64,000 nt of DNA from Toxotes chatareus (GCA_016801885.1 CM028905.1:11250706-11314705), one strand, 5' to 3'. Positions 14,146-25,929 are shown, counted from the stretch's first letter. Notes: generated by a model from the sequence alone, not told the origin. Made by a program: numbers and translations.

Positions 14146-14193
14146 TAAGAGATAAGATAAACCTTTAATAGTCCCACAATGGGGAAATTGCAC
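14146..14193 (-). mobile_element. LINE 3' terminus, minus orientation
   Basis: Read on the minus strand this gives AATTTCCCCATTGTGGGACT, then ATTAAAGG, then TTATCTTATC, the characteristic 3' end of a common teleost non-LTR retrotransposon. The same terminus occurs on the plus strand at 32717-32765. Only the last part of the 3' untranslated region is recognisable, so this is a heavily 5'-truncated insertion. Confidence 0.7.
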
Positions 14194-14264
14194 AAAGTTC
14201 TAAGCTTGAATAACATGTTAATTTGACTCTTCAAAACTGTCATTTATACACTGCAGCAGATGGA

Positions 14265-14300
<36 letters not shown>

Positions 14301-14934
14301 CTGTGATGTATATTGTTAAAATGATTAAACTTTGACACTTTTACTGGGGTGAGGGCCATGCAGTCTCCCGCAAAACACTGAGCTGTCTCTGAGTGGTCAC
14401 TCTCCTACAGTGTTTGCCATTATTTGGCACATTGTTTGTATTTTTACACTGCTATATGCTGTATCTTTTTCAGTGTTTGTTACCATCGTACTTTTAAGCT
14501 GTTTTGCATCTTTGGAGCTCTTTCATTGCTTCATGTTGCTTTTGAAAACCTGGCTACAAAAGTGAAAATCAACAGAAACCAGACTATAAATAAAGCTTAT
14601 TTGAAGTTGACATACTGCTAATTGGGACTCGACAGACTCACCTTAATAGCTGATCTTATTACTTCAAAGATAGTGGAAGATATTTGTCAGTTGTTTTTAT
14701 GTTATTTCATCCCTGTTATTGCTGTATTATATTATATATAAAAAAAAATTGTAAAGCCAAAGAAAAACCCATTTTCCAAAAATATAATTGGTTTTGTTCA
14801 CATCAGTTGTTTGTGCCTTATGCTGCTTATCAGTGTTTGCAACAATATAAGGTTAGTGGTCGAGAGGGGTAAATGATGTGCTAAATGAGGACAATGCAGG
14901 TTAGGGCTAGTAAGACTTCTCTTTTTTTTTTCCT
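14194..14934. other. Upstream non-coding DNA, proximal part
   Basis: AT-rich sequence with a CA array at 14266-14298. The base composition changes sharply at about 14935, where the CpG-rich promoter begins. No coding exon is supported. Confidence 0.6.
14266..14298. repeat. (CA)n microsatellite, about 33 bp
   Basis: Pure dinucleotide array about 1.4 kb upstream of the ADAMTS start codon. Confidence 0.95.
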
Positions 14935-15344
14935 GTCTGTAAATTGGACCCTTGGGCCCTGCAAAGCGGAGTGCGTTTCCGCCTGTGAACCGCACGGGGC
15001 GCTGCCGTTCACTCATCTCAGGACGCTCGACGGGATATTCAAAGTTTATGCAAGGCTTGCAGCATATCGGGGACCAGCGGAGCGGAGAGTTGAACAGTAC
15101 TTACGATCCCAGAAAGAGCGCCGAAGTTGCAGAAAATCACTTTTTGGGCGCGCCGCGCTCTGGAGGAGTGATAAAGCAGCTTCGCTTGTTAATTTCACTG
15201 CATTTCTTGTCGATGCGAGCTGTCAGCAGGCCTGTCAGTCAGTCAGGCAGGCAGAGAGTCCGCAGCACGGCCAGCGCTCTCTGAAATATCCTCTCATCTC
15301 ACACAGCCGAGACACACGGGGAGTGTGTGGGCGCCCGGTGCCCG

Positions 15345-15378
<34 letters not shown>

Positions 15379-15408
15379 TTGTGTGCGTGTGTGTGTGTGT
15401 GTGTGTGT
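15345..15408. repeat. Interrupted (GT)n tract in the promoter or 5' leader
   Basis: GT repeats interrupted by GCGCGC and GTTT. Alternating purine-pyrimidine sequence of this kind can adopt Z-DNA. It lies about 315-380 bp upstream of the start codon, so length changes could affect promoter or leader function (inference). Confidence 0.85.
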
Positions 15409-15471
15409 AGAGCGAGAGTGAGTCGGGGAGTTGTCAGAACACTGAGGCAAAGGAGTGGGGGATCACGCACA

Positions 15472-15522
15472 ATGAGAGAGGAGTTGAGAGAAAGAGAGAG
15501 AGACATAGAGGAGGAGAGTTGA
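15472..15522 (+). other. Short upstream ORF in the 5' leader (16 codons)
   Basis: An ATG at 15472 opens a 16-codon frame of Arg/Glu-rich residues (MREELRERERDIEEES) closed by TGA at 15520-15522. It is in the same frame as the main start codon, but a stop separates them, so it cannot extend the protein. It would matter only if transcription starts upstream of 15472, which I cannot show. Confidence 0.4.
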
Positions 15523-15539
15523 GTGAGAGTGTGTGAGTG

Positions 15540-15571
15540 GGAGAGAGAGAGCGAGAGAGAGAGAGAGAGGG
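15540..15571. repeat. (GA)n tract just upstream of exon 1 coding start
   Basis: GAGAGAGA-rich purine tract with a single GCGAG interruption. It is part of a longer GA-biased stretch from about 15475. It lies about 150-180 bp upstream of the start codon, where it may be 5' untranslated sequence or a GAGA-type promoter element. Confidence 0.85.
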
Positions 15572-15723
15572 GAGGAGAGCTCGTCTCTCCCGGTGCACTT
15601 GGCAGTCTAGTTGCGGGCTGCTGTGCTGTTGCTGTCGTGGCGTGGCTGGTCGCGCCAGGCGGGGAACTTCACCACACTGGAGCCCGGAGTCCCACTCTCT
15701 CACCTGCGCAGTTCGGAGCTGCC

Positions 15724-15811
15724 ATGGGTCTCTCGCCTGGATTTACTGTCCTAATTATTCTACCGGCCTTTCTGCTGCACACCAGCGGCCTTTACATCGC
15801 CAGTAGCGTTG
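15724..15811 (+). CDS. adamts2: ADAMTS2/3/14-type procollagen N-proteinase, coding exon 1 (signal peptide)
   Basis: The ATG sits in a near-ideal vertebrate context (GCTGCCATGGG). It opens MGLSPGFTVLIILPAFLLHT, a typical signal peptide with a hydrophobic core at residues 7-18; cleavage is likely near residues 21-28. The exon ends after 29 codons plus one base at a GTACGT donor (phase 1), and the split codon is completed as Asp by exon 2. The frame is open upstream but contains no usable in-frame ATG, so 15724 is the natural start. The product should be a secreted zinc metalloprotease that removes N-propeptides of fibrillar procollagens. The assignment to ADAMTS rests on exons 2 and 3; this exon alone would only say secreted protein. 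Confidence 0.88.
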
Positions 15812-16375
15812 GTACGTACAGTAGGCTACACTTAAACATGGTCAGTGTTTATGTTGTGCACCGTATCTGCTGATCTCTTATCAGCAGGGCTGCACGGGGA
15901 TCTTCACGCGCTCACTGGAAGTGGAGCTCAGCGTATTAGCGGCAGGAGCACTGTCCGGTTTCTCCCGCTCGTGTTTGATTTCCGCCACGCTTTTGCAGTT
16001 CTTGCAAACAACATTGTGGGACGCATTTGCAACTTCTGTGTGTCCTGCTGTGGTGTTTGCAGGGACTTTCCGGAGGTCCCTCAGCAGTGCAAGCAGTGTT
16101 GTGATTTGCTTTTTCCCCCATTTGGGAGCCGGGGTGGGGGGTAATGTTATTTGGGGTGTAAAGTGGGCATCAGATGCACTGGTTTTACTGTCGGATTTTG
16201 CAGGGAAGTAGCCTAACATTATCTGATTCGGCCGCTGTCGCATCTATCGATCTGTCACAGGACGCTGGAGTCGGATGTCGGCTTATTGATCACACTATTA
16301 TCAAATCATTCCTCCAACATGCGAGCTCAAGAAATATAAGCAGTGTGTGTTTGGCTTTATCAATCAGCAAACTTT

Positions 16376-16378
<3 letters not shown>

Positions 16379-16447
<69 letters not shown>
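16379..16447. repeat. (AT)n microsatellite, about 69 bp
   Basis: Pure AT alternation inside intron 1. It is self-complementary, can extrude as a cruciform, and is likely to be length-polymorphic and hard to sequence. Confidence 0.97.
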
Positions 16448-16450
<3 letters not shown>

Positions 16451-17209
16451 ACTGTGCACCTGAGAACCACATACAAGGCGATAGCATAACTGCCCCTGAC
16501 TCTGTGATGGCATTAAGTGGCCTTGGCTCTGTGTGTGTGTGTGCGGGGGGGGGGCGCAGGGAGCATCACTCAGGTCGCCTCTAAAATGCACCTGTGCTGT
16601 CACTGGCACACGTGAACGACAGAAATGTTCCTCAATCCTAGAAAATATTAGACGCATGGACTGTCTGTAGGAGTCATTTCAGAACGCATATCTTTTACTC
16701 ACAGTGTGGTAGTGTAATTAAGATGCATTAATAATACTGATAATGATGTTGACGGTGGTGATAGAGTAAATGACTGCAGAATACAATCCAGTGTGTATCA
16801 TGTCAATAAAAGCCACTTTACAAGAGGGAATGTCAGTTTCAGGTTTTTTTTTTTTTCTAATTCAGTCGCTGTAGAGGTTATAGAAATTTCTCTCGGATCG
16901 AGCAGCCTGACAGTGAGAAAACAGCGTGAGAAAGCCGCAATTAGCACCTTGATCTTGTACTGGCTTTCCTGTTGACGGTGGAAGGGCACAGAAGGTGTCA
17001 GGAGCGCAGCGCGCTCTGCTGAGGCTGCCGTTTCCAAACGCGCACTGCCGAGCACCGGGGTCGCCTTTGGGTTCATGGGTGGGGCTGTGTGTGTGCGTGT
17101 GCGGTTATGTGTGTGTGCGCGTGTGTGAAAGGTATTGCTTTTATTGCTTTTATTTATTATTGTACTCCCTGTGACGCAACTTGGAATAAGGAATAAATAA
17201 TTCCATGGC

Positions 17210-17530
17210 ATGTCTGACATTTTTCTAATGCTTTATTTTTTCCCCTCCCTCCTCTTTTTTTTTCCATCCTCCTGTTCACCCTCTACCCATGATTCCCCAT
17301 TTTCTCCCCTGTTTATCCCCCATGCTTCTCCCATGATGTCTCCTCCTCCCCATTCTTTGCTTTTTTCTTATCTTCAACCTCTGTTATTCATTTCCACCCT
17401 CTCCCACATTTTCATGTCTTACTCACCAAAAAACAATCCTTCCCTCTGACCCACCTGCTCCTGCCTCATCCTCTCCGCTCTGCTCCCAACTATTACCCTC
17501 TCCCCCTCTGCCAAACTGTCCTGTTCCCAG
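17210..17530 (+). promoter_or_regulatory. Very long polypyrimidine stretch before the exon 2 acceptor
   Basis: About 320 bp upstream of exon 2 is strongly C/T-biased (TTCCCCTCCCTCCTC-type sequence), far longer than a normal 15-40 nt polypyrimidine tract. It ends at the CTGTTCCCAG acceptor. It could bind PTB-type splicing regulators or form triplex DNA (inference). The bias itself is plain in the sequence. Confidence 0.6.
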
Positions 17531-17955
17531 ACTCCCTGCAGCATGTCCTGGGGGAGTATGGACTGGTGAGGCCAATCAGTGTGGACGCAGAGGGCCGCTT
17601 CCTGTCACACGCTGTCTCGGCTGTCCACATGGCAGGAGGGCAGTCCCGTAGGCGCCGGAAGAGGGAGGTAGGAGTAGGCAATGATGAGTGGGAAGGACCA
17701 AGAGGAGTCGAGGAGGACCAAGAACCCGTGGCCCGTCAGGAAAGGCTGTACTACAATGTCACCGTCTTCGGCCGGGAGTTCCACCTGCGCCTGCGCCACA
17801 ATGCCAGGTTGGTGGCCCCCGGAGCCAAGATGGAGTGGCGTGATGACAGCGACAGCACCCGGCACTCTGAGCCACTGCACGATGAATGCCTGTACGTGGG
17901 TGACGTCACAGACACACCAGGGGCCTCTGTGGCTATCAGCAACTGCGACGGCCTG
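17531..17955 (+). CDS. adamts2: ADAMTS2/3/14-type procollagen N-proteinase, coding exon 2 (prodomain, residues 30-171)
   Basis: Residues 30-171 form the first part of the Pep_M12B prodomain. GRFLSHAVSA (51-60) matches the conserved GR-x-x-SH block of procollagen N-proteinases. A basic cluster RRRRKR (69-74) is a possible proprotein-convertase site. YYNVTVFGREFHLRLR (103-118) with N-glycosylation site N105-V-T is a family hallmark, as are NARLVAPGA (120-128) and the closing VAISNCDGL (163-171). Cys149 and Cys168 are the prodomain cysteines. NARLVAPGA, YNVTVFGR and LYVGDV fit ADAMTS2 best; the PGASVAISNCDGL end is closer to ADAMTS14 and ADAMTS3, so the exact paralogue is not certain. The acceptor is CTGTTCCCAG and the donor CTG/GTGAGT, leaving phase 0. 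About 87-137 bases of acidic linker (residues 77-99) look poorly conserved. Confidence 0.93.
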
Positions 17956-20900
17956 GTGAGTGAACAACCTGCATTGCCTGCGCTTTTAACGTTCTGGCTA
18001 GTGTTCACTGAGTTTGCTGTGAAGGTGTCTGCGGACAGAGGGACAGATGTTGCATGTTGGAGTTTGTAGGGGAGCCCTGTTTTAGAAATACATATTAAGA
18101 TGCAACCAACTAGCAAGAGATTTTTGCCCCTCTACCCTGTAAGTGTCCCTGGTGAGTCTCTCTGGTTGACACCACAGCTCAGAGGTTGTCATGGGGTCAA
18201 ACTTATGATTTACACTGCTGCTCTCCCTGTTGTCTCCTAAACTGGTTGTAACACCAGGCCTGCCATGAGAAATACCTGAGTCATTTTTTTAATTCCTCTG
18301 TCCTCTGCTTCTTTTAGTTTACTCATGTAATCTCAGCACAACTCTTTTAGAATAACATTTAGCTGGTTTGTACTGCTCAATACACACAGATAAAGAAGAA
18401 CTGGATGAATAGCTGGCACTACAATAGCATATGAATTGAAACTACCACCATAAAATATTTTGGTTGCACAACAGTTGCTCACAGAGCCTGAATGGTAAAT
18501 GCTTTTAATAGAACTGAGGATGAATTGATGAAAGGGAAAAGCGATGGCAAACATTTGGTGAATGACTGTCAGCAAAGGAGAGAAGTGAGATTTAGACAGT
18601 GTGAAGACTGTGCATGGGAGCTGCTCAGCTGAGAGGATGCAGAAGGATGGAGGCCAGCGCCTGAGGAGGAGGTGGAGGGGGCAAATGTAAGAGACAAGCC
18701 TTGGGGGCAGAGTAAAAGAAAAAAAAAGGCCAGGAAATAGGTGTAAAAATGGGGAGAGGATGTGTACAGGGAATGCTAAGACTGGGGGGAGGAGTTCCCC
18801 TTATTAGGCAAAGTGTTCATTTGTCAGCCAGATCAGCCCACCATTGGAGCTGAGTAGCAGCAACTGGATCCGTTTAGGGTTGAGGACACTGGGGACTGAG
18901 TGAGCAGCTGAGAGAGCAGGCAGGGAGCCAGGACAGCACAGGTCTGACAGGCTCACTTAGCCAGACACCAGTCAGCAGCAAGTCGCTGCTGCTGCTCCTC
19001 CTCGCTCCAGCACCTATTGGCAATTTCTAGGAAAGGTTACTGTCAAAGTGTAGTTGGTTACAGTTAACAGATTACTGGTCAGTGCTGGTCAGTGAGGTAC
19101 ATAGTGCAGTTTTTGACCACTAGTAGTGCTATGGAGCAGTGTTTTTCACACACACACACACACACAAGCATGCGGGTGACAGTGCACGTTGCTGTTGCCA
19201 GTTCTACACTATTCCACTGGTCGATCGCAAAAAACACGTAGCAATGCGGCAACAAAGGCAAGGAAGAGGAAGAGCAAGATAGCAAACATCAAGGTAAACA
19301 ATACACAAAATATATTTAAAACATTGGCTTTACAAAGTAAATGCATTCAGCATGTTTGTGCAACCTCAAGGATTCCCACAATGCACTTAGGTGGAAAAAA
19401 AAAACAAATGTTAAGAGTTTATAAGGAAACTGCACAGGCCAACATTAAATCTAGATGTGATGCTTCAGCAGTCTGAGTTGAAGACAAATCTTTGTAAAAT
19501 CTTTGTTTTACCTTACCTTCTCCACAGCTCAGAAATAAAACATCTTAAGAACTGCACAGGAAATTTCATAAGAATGCAATTTTTTGACCAATTATTGCCC
19601 ATATTAGCTTGAGCTAAACTTAAGTATATATTTCTGCACAGAGCAAGGAGTGTAGATTTTGTCGTCCATCTCTGGTACGGGCAGAAATGATGACCCAAAT
19701 CAAACCCTTTTCCAGTTTACAATGATGTTTCCAGTTATTTTCAAAATGTCATCCTTTAGAACTGATACACATGTATCTCTAATACTTAAAGTTATGATTC
19801 TTATTAAATCTCCCATGGTAAAAATTTATCAGACTCAGTAGATTAAACAAAAAAAAAAAAGCCATTTAATAATCACATTAGTGCTGTCCTCTTATATTTA
19901 ATTTGTTTCTCTCCGCCCTTGAACAGCTCATGTCATTGCTAATCAATTCTTACAACCTCCTCAGGCATGCCAAGAAATAGAGCCAAGTTCTGTCAGGCTC
20001 TGCTTAGCTCTGTCCGTATCTGCCTTTCTAAACCTAGCTGAGCCACGAAGCCCAGCTCTGCCCTGCTGTGCCCACTTCCTCAGTGACCCAGACACCTGGA
20101 TAGGCCCTTTTCTGCCCTGTGTTGCCATTTACAGCCCAGAACATCTTGCTGGCTGTGGTCCAGGGTGTGTGATGAGGGGAAGAAGGGAGAGAGCCAAGAA
20201 AGGGGCAGATAGGGTTCAAACCAAAGTACAAAAAAAAAAAAAAAAGTGATGAAGAGGTAGAGGAGGGAAAACAAAGAGGGCAAAGGGTATAGATTTCAAG
20301 AAGTAACAAATGACCAGAATAAATAAGAGAGAAAGAGAGAGAGCAGAAGGAAAAAGGAAAATCTTTGAATGGACAAATTACCTTTGGAGGGAATTGGATT
20401 TCTGTGAACAGAAGCTGCGATCAGCTGGTTAGTTCTCTGGACGGTTGAGAGGAGGCAGTACACCGTACAGAATGAGAACTGGGGAGCGTGCTGTGTGTTT
20501 GTGTGTGTGCGCATGTGTTTTTAGTCCTAGATGGGTGCAGGGCAAAATGAAATGAAACTGCAGCTGAGACTCTGTGTGTGTGCGTGTGCGTGCGTGCGTG
20601 TGTGTGTGCTGCAGAATAGGGGACTGCATGAATCAAACAAAATAAAAAGTCATAAGCTTAGAAGGTTTTCACTTGATGCATGGTGTGTCGAGTGTTTGTA
20701 TGTGCGTGTCTATGAATACTTATTTGTGCATATGTGCAAATGCTGGAACAAAATACCAGGACCTCAATTCTTGAACTGACGCCACGCAAATGTGTGTGTG
20801 TGTGTGTCTGAATCCCTGACCTCACTTGTGGTCTTTCTCCTAGCCTCACCTACAGTGTTGGTTCAGAGGTGTGGGGGTTGTTAGCTGTTTTGGCCTGATT

Positions 20901-22861
20901 TTGTGCACATGTGGGTGTGAGGTCAGGTGCATTCATGTGAGTGTGTCTTTTTGGGATCTTTGAGATGTTGAGTGTCAGCTGAGCTCCTGCTTCTCCTATT
21001 TTCAGAACAGACAGAGAGACATATTGATGGAAGAGCGGGAGTTGCAAAATTACTGCTGTTTCATTTTTACATGATAAAAATTTTTTGTCATTGTGAGCTA
21101 CTGAAGTACGTAAGTGGGGACTGTCACACTGTACACAGTGTCCTTACACCGTCTGAGAGCAACACTGTTAAACTCTCTCCAGAGATGCATTCATTTTCAC
21201 TTTGGAGGTTTATCCATTTTCATCATATAAATCAGCGTCACTTATTTACTTAAGTTTCATTTTTCTCTTGCTTTTGAAAGTTGCTACTTACACTGTTTAT
21301 GAGCCCTGTTTACTAAAACCCAATCTGAGCAGGTTCTTGATGATGCTCACTGTTAGGCTCACGCGGTGCATGATTTAAGAAGGGGAAGTGGTTTATTCTT
21401 TAAGTAGCCAAAAACACAGAGAGAAACAGAGATTCTTTTGAGTGATTAGTATTATGTGTGACCTGTTCTAAACTTTAAATGCTCAGCATTCACCAGTGCG
21501 ACCCAGCAAGAATTTAAAAAGAGACTCAGGCAAAGAAAGAGAAGAATCTTGAGTAGAAAAGTGCAAAGAGTAAAATGGAAAAGAATGGATAGACAGAAGG
21601 TAATGGAGTAAAGTTCTTTCGAAAACCTTCAACAGGAGATATTTAACCTTTTAACCAAACCATAACAGGTTTGTGAAGCAAAGTGTCTGACAACAGGTGA
21701 CGTTGTCATACATATCACAGCTTTAATCTTGCAGGATGAGAGACAAATACACGCCGTACTCAGCTGACACATACACACGAACACATGCTCTCGCTGAAGT
21801 GCTTCACATCCAGATATCCATGTCTAGCGTGAGGCTTCCAGTCTTCCAGATGGGCCACAGCACCTGAGATAATCAGGGGGTTCTGACAAATGGCAGGGCA
21901 GTTTTGGGTTACCGTGGGAACAGAAGGTCACGCAGCTCTGTGGAGCCGATAGGCGTGCACACAGACCAGAAATGAGATCCAGCTGGCTGAGAAGTTTGTT
22001 ACGGATCTGTAACGGAGGAAGTGTGTTACCTGTCATTTTGGGGTTTACTCCTAAAATCCAGGTGGATGCACACCTGGATGACAAGATGTGCGTTTCCACA
22101 GCTGTGATACATTGTACACTTGCACACATACGTGCAGTAAACACACTGCGCACCTCTGCTGTGTGGGAACTGTGAGCTCCAACACAGGCAATCCTGTAAA
22201 CAGTATGGTCGGTCAGACACTCAGACAAATGGCAGGGACAGACAGCAACAAAAAGCAAAGTTCTCCTGAACCATCTTTGCCTCGCTGCATGACAAAAACC
22301 TGTGCACACTTTTGTCTTATTGTTTCCACCCCTTGCTTCTCTTGCTCTCTTCTCTCGTTCCCTCTGTCTCGTGTTTCTTGGCCAGCAGCGGTAGCAGCAA
22401 GCAGGAGAGCTCTCCTAATGATGGTATTAAAAGAGTCAGGAAAATGACAGAGAAAGAGAAAGAAAAAGAAAAAAAAATGTGGCAGACAGCTTTTTTGCTC
22501 CCCAACACCCACAGATTCAGAGCAAAAAAGAGACAGCGAGAGACAGTGTTTCTTTAGTGAGCCGTCTTTGTCTGTTTTTAGCAGCAGCTCTGCTCCCAAG
22601 TGTTGATCAGACAAGTGGTGTTTAGGGTTAAGGGTATTGCCCGCTGTCTATTCAGGAAAAAAAAAAATGTTTAGAGCCAAGGAGCTAGATCTACATCTTA
22701 TTAACCAGGAGATATTTTATGCTTGTTATTTGCATAGATAAGTGGCAGATAATTAGCCCTTATCCTGCACAGGTGTGGCCCTTTGTATATTCCAATATGC
22801 CGTATTTATGTATGACTATGTGCTTCAATCGGTTCCTGTGTGTTATTAGTGCACAGCAGGG

Positions 22862-22875
22862 GTGCTAGAGGGCAG
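22862..22875 (+). promoter_or_regulatory. Weak CTCF-like motif
   Basis: GTGCTAGAGGGCAG matches the AGAGGGCAG half of the CTCF core, about 11 of 14 positions, but lacks the CCA start. It is in plus orientation, facing the stronger minus-strand motif at 48898-48911. It is reported only as a partner candidate. Confidence 0.25.
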
Positions 22876-23107
22876 TGGTATTATTTTGGTGCTTTTATTG
22901 TAAAGACTCAGACATCAACGGCTAGGAGAAATGTCAAAGTATTGACAGGTGTTTTATTTATTTCTTTTCTGTGGCTGGGTGCTTGTAAATGGTACTTTCT
23001 TTGGTACAGATGGTACAGTAAGACTACTGTAATAAGACTAATTCAATGTAATGATATTGTGACTGTAATGTGACTAAAATTAGAAAGGCTGTAAAGTTAC
23101 CTAACAT

Positions 23108-23340
23108 CAGCCATTACACACACTGTGTACACAGACATTGTTGTTATACTACATGTATGGGGACCCTTCATTGTCGTAATGCATCCCCTTGCTGCTCATT
23201 TTAACCCCAACCCTAACCTGACCCTTATTCTAACCTGTCACCTCACTTTCCCAAAATGCCCTTACTCCGTAAGGCTTATAAGTCAGCTTGGTCCTCACAA
23301 AGGTAGAAGTACAAGTGTGTATACACACACACACATACGC
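23108..23340. repeat. Dispersed fish repeat with CCCTAACC core and CA tail
   Basis: TATGGGGACCCTTCATTG, then AACCCCAACCCTAACC, then CAGCTTGGTCCTCACAAAGG, then a CACACACA tail. This block order (GGGGACC, TAACCC, GGTCC-CACAAAG, CA run) is familiar to me from repeats scattered through fish genomes. The TAACCC run is not telomeric: it is short, impure and embedded in the repeat. Confidence 0.45.
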
Positions 23341-25077
23341 ATACACTAAGTTCTGTGCCAGTAGAAAGCTTAATCATGTGCGAGTGTGTTGACAGAGGGG
23401 CAGGCCAATCACAATAATAGCCCCAGAACTACACTAAATGCCAGTGACACAGACACTTGCGCCAGCCATGCCCCTGGAATACGCTCAGTCATTACCTCCA
23501 CATTAGGAGTCAATAGAGAAGGCAGCCCTGGGCTTAGCCAACCCATCCATCCATCCAGCCAGCCCGGCAGTTAAGCTTGGCCAGGCATGGCAGCTCACTG
23601 GGCCCTACAGTGTGTTATTCCACCCCGGGTCACACGATAAGCAGCTCTCAACTGTAATCAGCTCAAATTGAAATGATGACATCAATTACAGCACGCCGCA
23701 CAGCTGTTATTGACCCTAGCCCTCACTGGCTGTATAGAGTAGGATGTGTGTAGAGGAAAGGGAAAAAAAAAAACGGTGGAGGGGGTGAGGGCCTGCAGGA
23801 ACTGCAGGGCTGGAGGGAGGGCCGGGTGTGGAGAGGACAGACTGCTGAGGCACAGTATGAATGGAGATACAGACGGCGAGAGAGAGAGAGAAACGTGTTC
23901 TCGGTATCTGATTGCAGGTTCCACCCTGCAGTGTAGCTCCACTCAAACACACAATTACTCAATCTAGAGCTATTATCAGACAGAGAGAGAAATAGAGGAA
24001 GAGAGAGGGAGAGAGAGACAGAGAGAGAGTCAGACAGAGAGCAGACCCATTCTGAGGAACGCTGTACAGAGCAAAAGAGTGCTTTTACCAGAGCTGTGAT
24101 TACTGCCGCTCACTCAGTGCACTTAACCAGCTCCCTTGCCTCTCTTTCCTCTCGCTCTCTGTCATTCACAGAGTGCTGGCTCAGAGCACACGGTCTGTTT
24201 GAGTGGCTGAAATAACAGGATTCACGTGAGGGGAAAAAAAAGAGCAGTGGAACCCCAGTGATTATAGGGAAACTCCTCTACGATGTCATGATAACAGCAG
24301 GTTATTTAGATTTGACGCTAAGATCAGCTTGAGCGCCGCGGAGATGGCAGAATCACACCTGTGATGTCAGAATGAAGCGTGGGCTCTGTGATGTCATTGC
24401 AGTGTAGATTCTAGAATTCTATTCTTTCACTCTGTCTTACCAGAGCAGAGCATCATGAGCAGTTCAGGGTCTCTGTGCATTTGAATGCACTTGTTATTTT
24501 TACACGGCTGAGCCGGTCACAAGCTCGCATGAGGAGATTGACTCCACCTCCATCCCCAAATGTTTAGGTGAGTGCAGATTCTCCAGGAAGGAAAATGATG
24601 AATGTTTACTGAGAAGTGCAGACTGGCTAGGCATGAATCTTGGAAAGTCGTACCATATGCCTGCGTGTGTTGCGTTTATGTATGTGTGCGTGTTTTCTGT
24701 GCACAGTTTTATTTTCAAACACCAATGATCCCCACTTAAATGCAAACATGCTGTGGCTTTTCCTCTGTGATTGCCATGTGTGGAGGAAGAATGGACAAAA
24801 CATATATCAAGGTCAGGATGAAAAATCTTGCCCATTATGTCTTAAACATTGTAAAGAATAAGGGGTCACAATGTGGAGAGCAAGTGTGATGTTACAGGGA
24901 CAAAAATATAATTAAATCTATGAAATCCAGATGGGCCAAAAGGGCAGTAAGATACAAAATGGATAACAACATTATTCTGCAGAGTCAATGGAAATAAATT
25001 AAGTAATAAAATAGAAAATAGACCAGGCCTTGTTGGGATTTTTATTTCTTGCCTGCCGGACAGCCACCACCAGTGCA

Positions 25078-25163
25078 TCAGTCAGTCAGTCAGTCAGTCA
25101 GCCAGTCAGCCAGTCAGTCAGTCAGCCAGCCAGTCAGCCAGTCAGTCAGTCAGTCGGTCGGTC
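25078..25163. repeat. (CAGT)n/(CAGC)n tetranucleotide array, about 86 bp
   Basis: Tandem CAGT units mixed with CAGC units and ending in CGGT units, giving a Ser-Gln/Pro-Val pattern in one frame. The interspersed variants show an older, diverging array. Confidence 0.93.
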
Positions 25164-25894
25164 CCACAGGCCACAGGGCTGTGCAGGAAAACTGATCGAT
25201 CCTAGCCACATCAGCAGTTCTCAAGCTAAGAGGCCTTAGCAGCATCTGTGGAGGATCTTGGAAACAGTATGAGACATCGTCCCCGTGCTCTAGCTCCTTA
25301 ACAAGCCTTCTGCTTGCCTACCCGTGGTTGACCCGGCCCATGTCTCCCATGGCCATGCTGTTTTACCTCCCAGCCACCACACAGGTGGCTTTGTACTCTT
25401 AAAGCTTCCATTCGTCTGGAAGTTTTCCCCACATAATCCTCACAAACAAAACACAACATGAGAGAGAAGGAAAGAGACAGAAAGGATGGAGCTTCGGGAT
25501 TTGAGGAGGGGGGCGTGAGAGGAGCACAAAGGGGGAGGGAGGCAGTGCTCGGTGAAATCTTAATGTGCCCAAACCTGAACAAGAACCACAGAAACATCAT
25601 AACCATCACCACCTGCTCAGTGCTCAGACTTTTCTTGATTAGCATGAAGAATTTGCTTTTTATTGTCCCTTCGTCTAAGCTAAAGTCACTTTCCTGCCTC
25701 TAGAAGCTGGCACACTACTTTGCCTTTTAGTGGTTTTCACTACGTAAATGTATACTTGAACCTTACACTCTAAAAAATGTGTGCATTTTGAGCTAGCTTG
25801 ATCTAATTAGTTGTATTTGTTCTTCCCCTGGGTTGAATTGTTGAGCTGTCTTGTTTGTGTTTTCCTTTAGCAGTGTCCCTTAATGGAACAGATC

Positions 25895-25895
25895 C

Positions 25896-25928
<33 letters not shown>

Positions 25929-25929
25929 G
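25895..25929. repeat. (CTGT)n tetranucleotide array
   Basis: About nine perfect CTGT units. Confidence 0.95.

Larger units (their letters stand above)
14935..15723 (+). promoter_or_regulatory. CpG-rich promoter and 5' leader of the ADAMTS gene
   Basis: The sequence turns GC-rich with many CpG dinucleotides from about 14940 to 15320, including GGGCGCGCCGCGCTCTGG-like stretches, in contrast to the AT-rich DNA before it. This is the usual picture of a vertebrate CpG-island promoter. It is followed by a GT tract (15345-15408) and a GA-rich tract (about 15475-15575), which may be transcribed as 5' untranslated sequence. No convincing TATA box was seen close to a start site. The transcription start cannot be placed from sequence alone. 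Confidence 0.65.
15812..17530 (+). other. Intron 1 of the ADAMTS gene (1,719 bp)
   Basis: It begins GTACGT and ends with a pyrimidine-rich tract and CTGTTCCCAG. The first 350 bp remain CpG-rich. It contains a (TA)n array of about 69 bp and an unusually long pyrimidine-rich stretch (about 17210-17530) before the acceptor. No extra exon is apparent. Confidence 0.88.

Noticed and set aside
15523..15723. Possible upstream extension of the exon 1 reading frame
   Set aside because: The frame is open, but it begins at GTG and has no ATG before 15724. The residues are from GA-repeat sequence, and the ATG at 15724 has an ideal context directly followed by a signal peptide.
22312..22557. Exon-like stretch after TTGGCCAGCAG with a Lys/Glu-rich tail
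   Set aside because: The pyrimidine tract and AG look like an acceptor, but the tail is simple GAAA-rich sequence and no family is recognisable.
23208..23245. Telomere-like CCCTAACC sequence
   Set aside because: It is short and impure and falls inside a fish dispersed repeat rather than a telomeric array.
25078..25163. Possible CRISPR-like regular repeats
   Set aside because: The units are 4 bp with no spacers; this is a tetranucleotide microsatellite.
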